Shown here: piece after piece, positions 42,579-51,409 of the stretch
Layout: each line of letters begins with the position of its first letter
How positions within the stretch are numbered: position 1 is the first letter of the stretch
Assembly (NCBI RefSeq): GCF_013128195.2
Contig: NZ_CP053452.2
Coordinates: 930,001-994,000, forward strand
Reading direction: 5' to 3'
DNA: 64,000 nucleotides
Source: Frigoriglobus tundricola
GTDB lineage: Bacteria > Planctomycetota > Planctomycetia > Gemmatales > Gemmataceae
Program-made: the position numbers and the translations under genes
Notes under the pieces: model-generated
Seen by the model: the letters and a program-made list of their open reading frames with translations, nothing else
Database searches by the model: none
What the model was told of the DNA's origin: nothing

Positions 42579-43598
42579 TCACTTCACGATGCCGCGCTTC
42601 ACCAGTTCCTCGGCGCACTGCACGGCGTTGCTCGCGGCGCCCTTGCGGAGGTTATCGGCCACGACCCACAGGCACAGCGCGTTCGGGTTGCTCGGGTCCT
42701 GGCGCACGCGGCCGACGAACGTGTGGTCGCTGCCCTCCGCGTGGATCGGCTGCGGGAACTTGCCGTCTGCGGTCTCGTCCATGAACACCACGCCCGGCGC
42801 CCGCGCCAGCGCCGCCTTCGCATCGGCCACGGAGAGCGGCCGGGCGAACTCGACCGTGATGGCTTCACTATGTGCCACCTTCACCGGCACCCGGACGCAC
42901 GTGGGGCACACGCCGATGGTGGCGTCGCCCATGATCTTCTTCGTCTCGTTGATGACCTTGTTCTCTTCCTCCGTGAAGCCGTTGGGGTCGAGCGTCCAGT
43001 CGAGCGTGACGACGTTCCCGGCGAGCTGCGCCCGGTGCGCCGTCGGGGCCGGTACCGGCTTCCCCGCGCCCCATGCGGCCGCCTGCGCCGCGAAGTCCAC
43101 GAGGCCCTTCGCGCCCTTGCCCGACGACGACTGGTACGTCGCCACGACCACGCGGGTCACTTTCGCCAGGTCGTGCAGGGGCTTGAGGGCGACGCACAGC
43201 GGGATCGCGACGCAGTTCGGGTTCGCGACGATGCCCTTCTTGATGTGGTGGAGCTGGTCCGCGTTCACCTCGGGCACCACGAGCGGGCAGTCGGGGTCCA
43301 TGCGCCACGCCGAGGAGTTGTCCACCACGATCGCGCCGGCCCGCGCCGCGATGGGGGAGAACTCCTTGCTCACCGACCCCGGCGTGCTACTCAGCACGAT
43401 CTGGACGCCGGCGAACGCTTCCGGGCGGAGCAGTTCGACCGGGTACGGTTTCCCCGCGAACTCGACGGTTTTACCGGCGCTCTTCTCGGAAGCCAGGAAT
43501 TTGATCGACTTGACCGGAAAGTTGCGCTCGACGAGCACCTTCCGCATCAGGTCGCCCACGGCACCCGTCGCACCGACCACCGCCACGTTCACGGACAC
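42579..43598 (-). CDS. asd: Aspartate-semialdehyde dehydrogenase
   Basis: 339 residues. It makes L-aspartate semialdehyde for lysine, threonine and methionine synthesis (and diaminopimelate). N-terminal VAVVGATGAVGDLMRKVL is the NADP-binding P-loop; the active-site Cys is in IVANPNCVAIPLCVAL; YQSSSGKGAKGLVDF, RVPVKVAHSEAITVEFARP (the basic His/Arg) and NLRKGAASNAVQCAEEL are conserved. Start at 43598; it stands divergent from the M81 peptidase-like gene. Confidence 0.96.
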   Translation of the reverse strand: MSVNVAVVGATGAVGDLMRKVLVERNFPVKSIKFLASEKSAGKTVEFAGKPYPVELLRPEAFAGVQIVLSSTPGSVSKEFSPIAARAGAIVVDNSSAWRMDPDCPLVVPEVNADQLHHIKKGIVANPNCVAIPLCVALKPLHDLAKVTRVVVATYQSSSGKGAKGLVDFAAQAAAWGAGKPVPAPTAHRAQLAGNVVTLDWTLDPNGFTEEENKVINETKKIMGDATIGVCPTCVRVPVKVAHSEAITVEFARPLSVADAKAALARAPGVVFMDETADGKFPQPIHAEGSDHTFVGRVRQDPSNPNALCLWVVADNLRKGAASNAVQCAEELVKRGIVK

Positions 43599-43721
43599 GA
43601 TGACACCTCACAGTTTGGAGACTTGGACTCAATGCCCGCCCATAGAAAGAATACGGATTCCGAACGGGGCGGGGGAAGACGAGGCTCCCGCCCCGCGTTC
43701 CGAACAGTCTCCGGTGCCATT

Positions 43722-45182
43722 ATGCGTATCGCCATCGGCGGGTTCATGCACGAGTCGAACACCTTCGCCCCGCTGCCGGCGGACCTGAACCGGTTCCGCG
43801 AGGGCAGCCTGACCTACGGCGACGCGGTGATCCCCGTCTGGCAGGACGCGTCCCACGAGGTCGCCGGGTTCATCGAAGGGGCCGGGGCGTTCGGGTACGA
43901 ACTCGTTCCGGTCGCGATGGCGCTGGCGACGCCCGCCGGGCCGGTCACCGACGAGTTCTTCGACCACTTCACGGACGCGCTCGCTACCGGCTGCCGGCTC
44001 GCGCGGGCCGACGGCGTGCTGCTCGCGCTCCACGGCGCGATGGTCACCCCGAAGCACCCGGACGCCGACGCCGAGACGCTCCGCCGCATCCGCGCGGTCC
44101 TCGGGCCGAAGGTGCCGATCGCGGTGACGCTCGACTTTCACGGCAACATCGCGCCCCAGATGGCCGAACTCGCGAACATTCTGGTCGGCTACCAAACGTA
44201 CCCGCACGTCGACCAGCGCGAGCGCGCGCGGGTCGCGGCCGGGCTCCTCGCCCGTGCGGTCCGGGGCGCGGTGCGGCCGGTGAGCTACGTCGCCAAACCG
44301 CCGATGCTCCTGAACCTGCTCGGCCAGGACACCAGCCGCGAGCCGATGGCCGGGCTGATGCGGCAGGCGCGGGAGCTGGAAACGCGGCCCGGCGTCCTCT
44401 CGGTCAGCCTCATGGCTGGCTTCCCCTACGCGGACGTGCCGGCGATGGGGGCGAGCGTGATCGTCGTCGCGGACGGGGACGCGAAGCTCGCGCGGACCGG
44501 GGCCGAGGAACTCGCCGCCGCGATGTGGAGTGTCCGCGACCGGCTGAACGTCACGTGCCCCCGGCCCGAAGAAGCGGTCCGGCAGGCACTGGCCTCGACC
44601 CGGCCGCCCGCGCTGCTCATCGACCTGGGGGACAACATCGGCGGCGGGTCGGCCGGGGACGGCACGGTACTCCTCGCAGAACTCATGAAGCAGAAGGCGC
44701 GCGGGTTCGTGGTGGTGATCCACACCCCCGCGGGCGTCGCACAGGCGAAGGACGCGGGCATCGGCGGGCGGGTGGAAATCACCGTCGGCGGTTCGACCGG
44801 TCCGCTCCACGGCGACCCGATCCGGGTGCGCGGATCGGTGCGGTCGCTCCACGTCGGAAAGTGGCTGGAGGCCGAACCGCGGCACGGCGGCCGGCGGGAG
44901 CACGACCAGGGGCACACCGCGGTTCTTGACCTGGGCGATGGCAACCTGCTCGTGCTGAACACGCACCGCACCCCGCCGTTCAGCCTGGGGCAGCTCACGA
45001 GCCTCGGCATCGACCCGCGGGCCGCGCGGGCGATTGTGGTAAAAGCCGCCGTTGCCTATAAGGCCGCGTACGCGCCGATCGGCGGCGAGATCATCGAGGT
45101 GGACACGCCGGGGCTGACCGCGATCAACGCGGCCCGGTTCGACTACAAGCGCGTCCAGCGCCCACTGTACCCGTTGGATTGA
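43722..45182 (+). CDS. M81 family metallopeptidase (MlrC-like)
   Basis: 486 residues. MRIAIGGFMHESNTFAPLP (HES, residues 10-12), ADGVLLALHGAMVT, and AVTLDFHGNIAPQMAELANILVGYQTYPHVDQ (Asp and His ligands) are the signature of the MlrC/M81 family; the C-terminal region has LIDLGDNIGGGSAGDGT and VLNTHRTPPFSLGQL. The family includes the microcystin-degrading MlrC, but most members act on unknown peptides or amides. No signal peptide. ATG 43722 follows non-coding sequence after asd; the open frame upstream is antisense to asd. Confidence 0.9.
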   Translation: MRIAIGGFMHESNTFAPLPADLNRFREGSLTYGDAVIPVWQDASHEVAGFIEGAGAFGYELVPVAMALATPAGPVTDEFFDHFTDALATGCRLARADGVLLALHGAMVTPKHPDADAETLRRIRAVLGPKVPIAVTLDFHGNIAPQMAELANILVGYQTYPHVDQRERARVAAGLLARAVRGAVRPVSYVAKPPMLLNLLGQDTSREPMAGLMRQARELETRPGVLSVSLMAGFPYADVPAMGASVIVVADGDAKLARTGAEELAAAMWSVRDRLNVTCPRPEEAVRQALASTRPPALLIDLGDNIGGGSAGDGTVLLAELMKQKARGFVVVIHTPAGVAQAKDAGIGGRVEITVGGSTGPLHGDPIRVRGSVRSLHVGKWLEAEPRHGGRREHDQGHTAVLDLGDGNLLVLNTHRTPPFSLGQLTSLGIDPRAARAIVVKAAVAYKAAYAPIGGEIIEVDTPGLTAINAARFDYKRVQRPLYPLD

Positions 45183-45263
45183 GCGCGGGTTGATCGTTGA
45201 CGCCTATTGCTCGCGCTGCGACGATACTACACTCCGGGATCTCCCTCACACGGGCACTCCGCC

Positions 45264-48191
45264 ATGCGCATCGCCTACCTTTTGCTGGCGTCCGGTTTGA
45301 TGTCGCTCCCCGTTTCCGGGCTCCGGGCGGAAGTGCCTGCGGATCTCGCCAAAAAAGCGAAAGCCGTTCTGGAAAAGTCCTGCCACAGTTGCCACGGGGA
45401 GAACGGGACCGTTGAAGGCGGGTTCGGCTACGTGATGGACCGCCAGCAACTGGTGTCCCGCAAACGCGTCCTGCCCGGTGACCCCTCCAAGTCCAAGCTG
45501 TTTCACCGCGTCGAAAGCGGGGACATGCCGCCGGACGGCAAAGCGCTCGCAAAAGACGACGTCGCGATCCTGAAAAAATGGATCGCTGCCGGAGCCCCCG
45601 ACTTCAATCCCGCCGTCGCGAAACGCACGTTCATTTTCACCGAGGAAGTGATCGCGCTCATGCGCGCCGATATCAAGAAGCGCGACGAGGCGGACCGGAA
45701 ATTCACGCGGTACATCACGCTCACGCACCTGTACAACGCGGGCCGCCCCGAGGACGAACTGCAAGGGTACCGCAACGGGGTCGCCAAGCTGGTCAACAGC
45801 CTGTCGTGGGCGCGCAAAGTGGTCGTCCCGACCCCAATTGACCCGGCCCGGACCGTCCTGCGGATCGACCTGCGCGATTACAAGTGGAGCACGAAAATCT
45901 GGGACTCCATCGCCGGCTCGGACCCCTACGGGCTCGTCCATCCGGACAGCAAGACGGCCCAAAACTTCTATGAGGAAGCCGGCTGTGTGTTGCCCCACGT
46001 GCGCGGCGACTGGCTGGTGGCGGCGGCGTCCCGGCCCCCGCTGTACCACGAGATCCTCCAGCTCCCGGCCACGGAAAAGGAACTGGAAACCCTGCTGCGC
46101 GTGGACGCCGACGACAACATCCGGACCCACCAGGTGGCGCGGGCCGGCTTCAACGGCTCGGCGGTCTCCCGGAACAACCGCATGATCGAGCGGCACGAGT
46201 CCAGTTACGGCTACTACTGGAAGAGCTACGACTTCGGCAAGAACGTGGACCGGCAGAACCTCTTCGCCTACCCGCTGGGGCCGGGGGCCGCGAAAAACCA
46301 CTACAAGCACGACGGCGGCGAGCTGATTTTCAACCTGCCGAACGGGTTGCAGGCGTACATGCTCGTCAACGGCGAGGGCCGGCGCATCGCCAAGGGGCCG
46401 ACGGAGATCGTCAGCGACCCGAAGCGCCCGGACCGCGCGGTCGAGAACGGCGTGTCCTGCATGTCCTGCCACGTCAAGGGGCTGCTCCCCAAGGACGACC
46501 AGATCCGCGCCCACGCCGAGAAAAATCCGGACTCGTTCAGCGACAAGGAACTCGAAGCGGTCCGCGCCATGTACCTCCCGAAGGACCGCTTCCAGGCGCT
46601 CGTGAAAGAGGACAGCGACCGGTTCCGCAAGGCGGTGGAGCAAACGGGGGGACACGTCGGCACCACCGAGCCGATCGTCGCGCTCGCCCTGCTGTTCGAA
46701 GCCGAACTCGACCTGGCGCTCGCGGCCGCGGAGCTGAACGTCGAACCGGCGGACCTGGAAAAGTTGCTCAAGCGCTCGCCCGAACTCGCCCGGACCCTCG
46801 GCAACCTGCAGACGCCCGGGGGCACCGTGCAACGAGAGGTCTTCGGAAAAACCTTCCCGGACGCCGCGCGGGAGTGGAAGCTCGGGACGCTCGCGGCGAA
46901 GGCGACCGCGGCGGACATCGGCAAGGACCCGAAGACGCACTCGGACCCGGCCGACGCGGGGACGGTGGTCATTACCCCGCCCGTGATGACAGAGGATAGG
47001 GTCGTCAAGCGCCTCCCGGACGTGTACTCCGAGGTCGTGGTCGGGGGCGGCGGGCGCTACCTGATCTTCCACCTGTCGAAGCTCAAAAAACTGGCGGTGT
47101 TCGACTTCAACGAAGCGCGGGTGACCAAGTACATCCCGCTGACCGAGGACAATGTGACGTTCACCGCCGGCCTGGACTGTGTGATCATCGGGCTCAAGAA
47201 GGCCAACAAGCTGGAGCGCTGGAGCCTGACCACCTTCGAGCGGGAGAAGTCCGTTTGGCCGCCGTTCAAGGAGGACGTCACGGGCGTCGTGATGGGTTAC
47301 GCCTCCAAAGGCCCGGTCGTGGTGAACGGGTTCTTTGTGGACCCGGTCACGTTCCGCTTGTTGCGGGTCACCGATCCGAAGGGGAACGAGCGCCCCCTGG
47401 GATCGGCTTTAGGGCGCTTCCCGTCGGGCGACGGCACCGTGTTCGGGGCGTGGAAGAGCAACCAGTCGCCGGTCGAGACCGCGACCTTCGTGCTCGAGGG
47501 CGGGATCGTGACCCGGCACGAGGGGGGCGAACTCATGCACGCCATCCCCGGCCCCGACGGCCGGTTCGTGTACACCGCCAAGGGGGTGGTGTCCCGCACG
47601 CTCAACCGCGCCGACAAGGACGACGCGACGTTCGGCTACTGCCTCCCGGCCCTCCGCGGCGACTACTTCCTCTCGCTCACCTCGGCCCAGGCCGGCAAGG
47701 GCGGGAGCATGACGGTGTACATGCACGGGGTGAAGCACCCGGTCGGGAAGGTGGAGAACGCCGAACACGGGCTGGCGTTCGACGGCTGGGACCGGGGCGC
47801 GGACGGCCCCTGGAAGCGGATCTTCTACGTGCCGGACGCGAACGTGATCGCCGTACTTCCGAACAGCAACGATCAGGTGGTGCTACACAAGTTCGATGCG
47901 GACGCGGCCCTGGAGAAGTCGGGGGCCGACTACCTGATCGTCACCTCGCGCCCGCCGACCGAGGTGAAGGCGGGGGCCGTGTTCACCTACCCGGTCAAAG
48001 TGAAGTCGAGGGACAAGAAGGTGACGTACCAGCTCGACAGCGGACCGAGAGGAATGACGGTCTCCGGGGCCGGCGTCGCGGAGTGGACCGTGCCGGCGAA
48101 CGCGGTCGGGACCCAGGACGTGATCCTGACCGTCCGCACCGAGTCGGGGCAAGAGGTGTTCCACACGTTCACGGTGAAGGTCGTGAAGTGA
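45264..48191 (+). CDS. Large secreted planctomycete-type cytochrome c protein
   Basis: 975 residues with a signal peptide (MRIAYLLLASGLMSLPVSGLRA). The first haem motif CHSCH is at 40-44 in a PSCyt1-like domain with SGDMPPDGKALAKDDVAILKKWI. A second CxxCH (CMSCH, from residue 399) lies in VENGVSCMSCHVKGLLP. The middle (200-400) is a domain with conserved aromatic residues; the C-terminal 400 residues look like a beta-propeller-type segment (YLIFHLSKLKKLAVFDF and later FVYTAKGVV) and end in an Ig-like GTQDVILTVRTESGQEVFHTFTV. So it is a periplasmic two-haem electron carrier or oxidoreductase-like protein. ATG 45264. Function unknown. Confidence 0.82.
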   Translation: MRIAYLLLASGLMSLPVSGLRAEVPADLAKKAKAVLEKSCHSCHGENGTVEGGFGYVMDRQQLVSRKRVLPGDPSKSKLFHRVESGDMPPDGKALAKDDVAILKKWIAAGAPDFNPAVAKRTFIFTEEVIALMRADIKKRDEADRKFTRYITLTHLYNAGRPEDELQGYRNGVAKLVNSLSWARKVVVPTPIDPARTVLRIDLRDYKWSTKIWDSIAGSDPYGLVHPDSKTAQNFYEEAGCVLPHVRGDWLVAAASRPPLYHEILQLPATEKELETLLRVDADDNIRTHQVARAGFNGSAVSRNNRMIERHESSYGYYWKSYDFGKNVDRQNLFAYPLGPGAAKNHYKHDGGELIFNLPNGLQAYMLVNGEGRRIAKGPTEIVSDPKRPDRAVENGVSCMSCHVKGLLPKDDQIRAHAEKNPDSFSDKELEAVRAMYLPKDRFQALVKEDSDRFRKAVEQTGGHVGTTEPIVALALLFEAELDLALAAAELNVEPADLEKLLKRSPELARTLGNLQTPGGTVQREVFGKTFPDAAREWKLGTLAAKATAADIGKDPKTHSDPADAGTVVITPPVMTEDRVVKRLPDVYSEVVVGGGGRYLIFHLSKLKKLAVFDFNEARVTKYIPLTEDNVTFTAGLDCVIIGLKKANKLERWSLTTFEREKSVWPPFKEDVTGVVMGYASKGPVVVNGFFVDPVTFRLLRVTDPKGNERPLGSALGRFPSGDGTVFGAWKSNQSPVETATFVLEGGIVTRHEGGELMHAIPGPDGRFVYTAKGVVSRTLNRADKDDATFGYCLPALRGDYFLSLTSAQAGKGGSMTVYMHGVKHPVGKVENAEHGLAFDGWDRGADGPWKRIFYVPDANVIAVLPNSNDQVVLHKFDADAALEKSGADYLIVTSRPPTEVKAGAVFTYPVKVKSRDKKVTYQLDSGPRGMTVSGAGVAEWTVPANAVGTQDVILTVRTESGQEVFHTFTVKVVK

Positions 48192-48236
48192 TGACGGGCC
48201 GGCATCCGCCCCTCGACACGATCCACACGTCTTGAA

Positions 48237-48267
48237 CGCTTCGCGGTGGTCGTCGGGCCGCGAAGCG
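48237..48267. terminator. Hairpin downstream of the cytochrome c gene
   Basis: A 10-bp perfect stem cgcttcgcgg/ccgcgaagcg (48237-48246, 48258-48267) with an 11-base loop lies 46 bases after the stop. There is no T-run, so it may be only a weak or Rho-assisted end. Confidence 0.5.
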
Positions 48268-48370
48268 TCGTCATTACGCACCGCGTGATGTCCCCGGCCA
48301 CCCGCGTCGCGGCCTTCGATTTCCTAAACCTATTCCTGGTGGTCTGTTTACGACTCGTTGCGCGATACTG

Positions 48371-49564
48371 ATGCACACCACGGACGTACTCATTGTGGGC
48401 GGCGGGATCGTCGGCCTCGGCACCGCACTCGCGCTCACGGACCGCGCGTCGGTAACGGTGATCGAGACCGAGCAACACGTCGCGCAGCACCAGACCGGCC
48501 ACAACAGTGGAGTCATCCACTCCGGGCTCTATTACAAACCGGGTTCGGCCAAGGCGCGGACCTGCGCCGAGGGCCGCGAACTCCTGTACCGCTTTTGTGC
48601 CGAGAATAGCATCCCGCACGACCGGTGCGGGAAGCTGGTGGTCGCCACCGATGCGAGCGAACTCCCCGCCCTCGACGAACTCGAGCGCCGCGGCGCCGCC
48701 AACGGGCTCCGCGGCATCACCCGCCTCACCGGCGATCAGCTCCGCGCGATCGAGCCCCACGTCCGGGGAGTGGCCGGGCTCCGCGTGGCCGAAACCGGCA
48801 TCGTGAACTACAAGACGGTCGCGGAGGCGTACGCGCGCAAGATCACCGCGGCCGGTGGCGCCGTTCGCACGGGGGCGAAGTTCCTCGGCTGCAAACCGGA
48901 ACCGGACGGCCTCACCGCGGAGACGACCGCCGGCCCGCTCCGCGCGAAGCTGCTCGTGAACTGCGCCGGGCTGTACTCGGACCGCGTCGCGCGTCTGTGC
49001 GGCGTCGAACCGGGCGTCCGGATCGTGCCCTTCCGCGGCGAGTATTACGAACTCAAGCCGCGGGCCGAACACCTGTGCCGGCACCTCATCTACCCGGTGC
49101 CGGACGCGCGGCTCCCGTTCCTCGGGGTCCATTTTACGCGCATGATCGGCGGCGGGGTCGAGTGCGGCCCGAACGCGGTGCTGGCGTTCCGCCGCGAGGG
49201 CTACCGCGTGCGCGACGCGAGTGCCCGCGACCTGTGGGAGCTGGCGACGAGCCCCGGCTTCTGGAAAATGTCCCGGCGGTTCTGGTGGACCGGGCTGAAC
49301 GAGATGTACCGGTCGCTGAGCCGCCGCGCGTTCTGGCACGCCCTCCAGAAACTCATCCCCGAGGTGTCGTTCCACGATCTCACGCCGGCCGGGGCCGGCG
49401 TCCGCGCCCAGGCGGTCGCCCCGGACGGCAAACTGGTGGACGACTTCTTCATCCGCCAGGCGCCGCGGATGGTTCACGTGTTGAACGCCCCGTCGCCCGC
49501 CGCAACGGCGTCCCTCAGCATCGGGCGCAGCATCGCCGAAATGGCGCTGAAGGAACTGGGGTGA
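48371..49564 (+). CDS. lhgO: L-2-hydroxyglutarate oxidase
   Basis: 397 residues, FAD-dependent. N-terminal DVLIVGGGIVGLGTALAL is the Rossmann FAD motif; HNSGVIHSGLYYKPGSAKA is the family-specific stretch of LhgO/L-2-hydroxyglutarate dehydrogenases. Further conserved parts: ETGIVNYKTVAEAYA, VNCAGLYSDRVARLCG, IVPFRGEYYEL and the C-terminal HVLNAPSPAATASLSIG. It oxidises L-2-hydroxyglutarate to 2-oxoglutarate, probably a repair enzyme feeding electrons to the chain. Stands alone; an inverted repeat follows. Confidence 0.93.
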   Translation: MHTTDVLIVGGGIVGLGTALALTDRASVTVIETEQHVAQHQTGHNSGVIHSGLYYKPGSAKARTCAEGRELLYRFCAENSIPHDRCGKLVVATDASELPALDELERRGAANGLRGITRLTGDQLRAIEPHVRGVAGLRVAETGIVNYKTVAEAYARKITAAGGAVRTGAKFLGCKPEPDGLTAETTAGPLRAKLLVNCAGLYSDRVARLCGVEPGVRIVPFRGEYYELKPRAEHLCRHLIYPVPDARLPFLGVHFTRMIGGGVECGPNAVLAFRREGYRVRDASARDLWELATSPGFWKMSRRFWWTGLNEMYRSLSRRAFWHALQKLIPEVSFHDLTPAGAGVRAQAVAPDGKLVDDFFIRQAPRMVHVLNAPSPAATASLSIGRSIAEMALKELG

Positions 49565-49597
49565 GAGATGAACCGGCTCCGTGTGATCCGCGAGCGG

Positions 49598-49652
49598 CGC
49601 GGCGTGAGCCCGCCGGTGGTTGACAACTCGAACCACCGGCGGGCTCACGCCG
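49598..49652. repeat. Perfect inverted repeat (GGCGTGAGCC type) after lhgO
   Basis: Arms gcggcgtgagcccgccggtg (from 49598) and the exact complement ending at 49652 enclose a short loop of about 10 bases. It is related to the inverted repeat upstream of glmS (7332-7421), which shares GGCGTGAGCC and GGCGGGTG. It may terminate lhgO transcription. Confidence 0.75.
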
Positions 49653-49667
49653 CTCGATGGGCGTGTT

Positions 49668-49902
49668 TGTAGGTCGCGGTCGAGGAGGCTATGCGACGAG
49701 GCCCGACGACCCTGGGCTCCGCGTGTCCCGCTGGCGCCGATCCGCGTGCCACATCCGCCGTCGGGCCTCGCGTGCCAAGCCACGCTCGACCGCGACCTAC
49801 AAACATGCTCCGACGACCCTGGGCTCCGTGTGTCCCGCTGGCGCCGATCCGCGTGCCACATCCGCCGTCGGGCCTCGCGTGCCAAGCCACGCTCGACCGC
49901 GA
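49668..49902. repeat. Cruciform-type element with a 107-bp direct duplication
   Basis: A unit of about 134 bases (49668-49801) has inverted ends: tgtaggtcgcggtcgagg at the left and cacgctcgaccgcgacctac at the right, with gaggcccgacg and cgtcgggcctc inside. Most of it is repeated directly, offset 107 bases (49704-49794 and 49811-49901, nearly identical). A diverged copy lies at 40221-40366. No open frame with a family match. It resembles a MITE-like or REP-type element. Confidence 0.8.
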
Positions 49903-49933
49903 CCGACACCAACGGCCAGCCGCTACCGCCCCC

Positions 49934-51409
49934 TCACACCACCCGGCCGCGCGCGAGCCGCAGCGTTTGCGACACGCTACGGGGCAACTCGCTGGGCTCG
50001 TGCGTCACGAAGAGGAGCGTCTGGTCGGCGCCCAGCTCGCGGTCGAGCCACTCGCGGCAGTGCGTGGTGGCGTCGGCGTCCATCCCCTGAAACGGCTCGT
50101 CGAGGATCACGAGCGGCGGGCGCTTCACCAGCGCCCGCGCGAGGAGCACGAGCCGCTGCTCGCCGGTCGAGAGCTGCTTGAACGTGCGATCGGCCAGGTG
50201 GGCGATACCGAACGCGGCGAGCAGTTCCCGAATGCGGGCGCCCTGCTCCGGTGTGGTGGGGCGGTCCGCCAGGGCGTCGAAGAAGCCGGTCGCGACGGTG
50301 CGGGCCGCCGTCAGCGGTTCGGTGAAGTACAGGTGGAACTCCGGCGACAGCAGCCCGACGTTCCGCTTCACGTCCCAGATTGTCTCGCCCGACCCGCGGC
50401 GCCGGCCGAACAGGTTCACGTCGTTCGCATACGCCTGCGGGTGGTCGCCGCACAAGAGGCTGAGGAGCGTCGATTTGCCGGAACCGTTCGGCCCCAGCAC
50501 CGCCCAGCGCTCGCCGGCCCGCACCGTCCACGAGACGCGGTCCAGAATCGTGTGTCCGGCGTGCGTCACGGTCACGTCGCGGAGTTCGATGGGCGCAGAA
50601 CCCACCCCCGGCCCCTCCCTGAAGGGAGGGGAGCAAGACCTTCGGAGCCCCGAAGCTTCTGGAGCGTCGGAGGAGGCGTCGCGCGCGTTCCCCCCCCTCC
50701 CTTCAGGGGGGGGGGCCGGGGGGGTAGGTTGTCTCGGCAGTTCGAGCACGTTCGTGACCCAGGCCGGCACCGTGTCGGCGCGGCAGATCAGCACCACGCG
50801 CTTGCCGTCGCGCACCAGTTCGCCCAGCAGGGCCGCGAAATCGGCCCGCGCCGCGGCGTCGAGGCCGATGAACGGGTCGTCCAGCACCAGCAGTTCCGGT
50901 TCCGCGAGCAGCGCGCGGGCGAGCCGGGCGCGCCGCGTCTGCCCGTTCGACAGCGTCATGAACGGCTGGTCCACCAGCCCGGCGATGCCGAGCCGCTCGT
51001 GGAGCGCGGCCCGCCGCGCCTCGGGCGCGTGCGTCCCGGTGCGGAGGAACCGATCGAGCGACAGCGGGGTGTCACTGTCGCTGTCCGCGAACTCGAACCG
51101 CTGCTGGTAGTAGCGGCCGGCGTAGGAGAAGAGGCGCGAGTCCTCTTTGAAGGTGACGTGCCCGATCACCTGCGACGCGTAATCGGCCCGGCGCCCGGCG
51201 GCGCGGAGGCGGTCGAACAGCGGCCAGGCCAGCGCCCCGCCGTGCAAGCTGTGGCGCCCGAGGAGCGCTTCCGCGAGGGTCGTTTTGCCGCTGCCGGTCG
51301 GCCCGACAACGGCCCACGCCTCGCCCTCACGCACCGTCCAGTTGAACTGTTGAAAAACGGGGCGGCCGTCGCGCACGATGGTCGCGTTCGTGAGTTCGAA
51401 AACGGTCAT
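49934..51409 (-). CDS. Tandem ABC-type ATPase (ModF/PhrA-like) with an embedded repeat in its linker
   Basis: 491 residues with two ABC ATPase domains. First: Walker A GPTGSGKTTL, signature LSNGQTRRARLAR, Walker B LLVLDDPFIGLD. Second: Walker A GPNGSGKSTL, signature LSTGEQRLVLLAR, Walker B LVILDEPFQGMD, then His-switch FVTHEPSELP. No membrane domain is present; the layout matches the ModF/PhrA group, possibly involved in molybdate or DNA-repair functions. Between the domains (RNA-sense after LELPRQ) lies a repeat-coded segment of about 45 residues (LRRSCSPPFREG inside). ATG 51409 overlaps the stop of hemC by 4 bases (ATGA). Confidence 0.87.
   Translation of the reverse strand: MTVFELTNATIVRDGRPVFQQFNWTVREGEAWAVVGPTGSGKTTLAEALLGRHSLHGGALAWPLFDRLRAAGRRADYASQVIGHVTFKEDSRLFSYAGRYYQQRFEFADSDSDTPLSLDRFLRTGTHAPEARRAALHERLGIAGLVDQPFMTLSNGQTRRARLARALLAEPELLVLDDPFIGLDAAARADFAALLGELVRDGKRVVLICRADTVPAWVTNVLELPRQPTPPAPPPEGRGGNARDASSDAPEASGLRRSCSPPFREGPGVGSAPIELRDVTVTHAGHTILDRVSWTVRAGERWAVLGPNGSGKSTLLSLLCGDHPQAYANDVNLFGRRRGSGETIWDVKRNVGLLSPEFHLYFTEPLTAARTVATGFFDALADRPTTPEQGARIRELLAAFGIAHLADRTFKQLSTGEQRLVLLARALVKRPPLVILDEPFQGMDADATTHCREWLDRELGADQTLLFVTHEPSELPRSVSQTLRLARGRVV
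50597..50731 (-). repeat. Intragenic palindromic element in the ABC ATPase linker
   Basis: About 135 bases of GC-rich hairpins in the linker of the tandem ABC gene. It includes cccccggcccctccctgaag with gggaggggagcaagacc and a second block of C/G runs near 50691-50722. Read on the minus strand it encodes LRRSCSPPFREG then GVGS, the same peptide as the block at 34611-34660 of the coaC-like gene, so the same element is inserted in the same reading frame in two unrelated genes. The DNA is similar over about 95 bases. Confidence 0.85.

Noticed and set aside
45246..47072. 608-codon minus-strand frame opposite the cytochrome c gene
   Set aside because: Complement of a gene with signal peptide and two haem motifs; no independent support.
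49668..49902. Two direct repeats considered as CRISPR or attachment sites
   Set aside because: Only two copies of about 91 bases with inverted ends; no cas gene, integrase or tRNA nearby.
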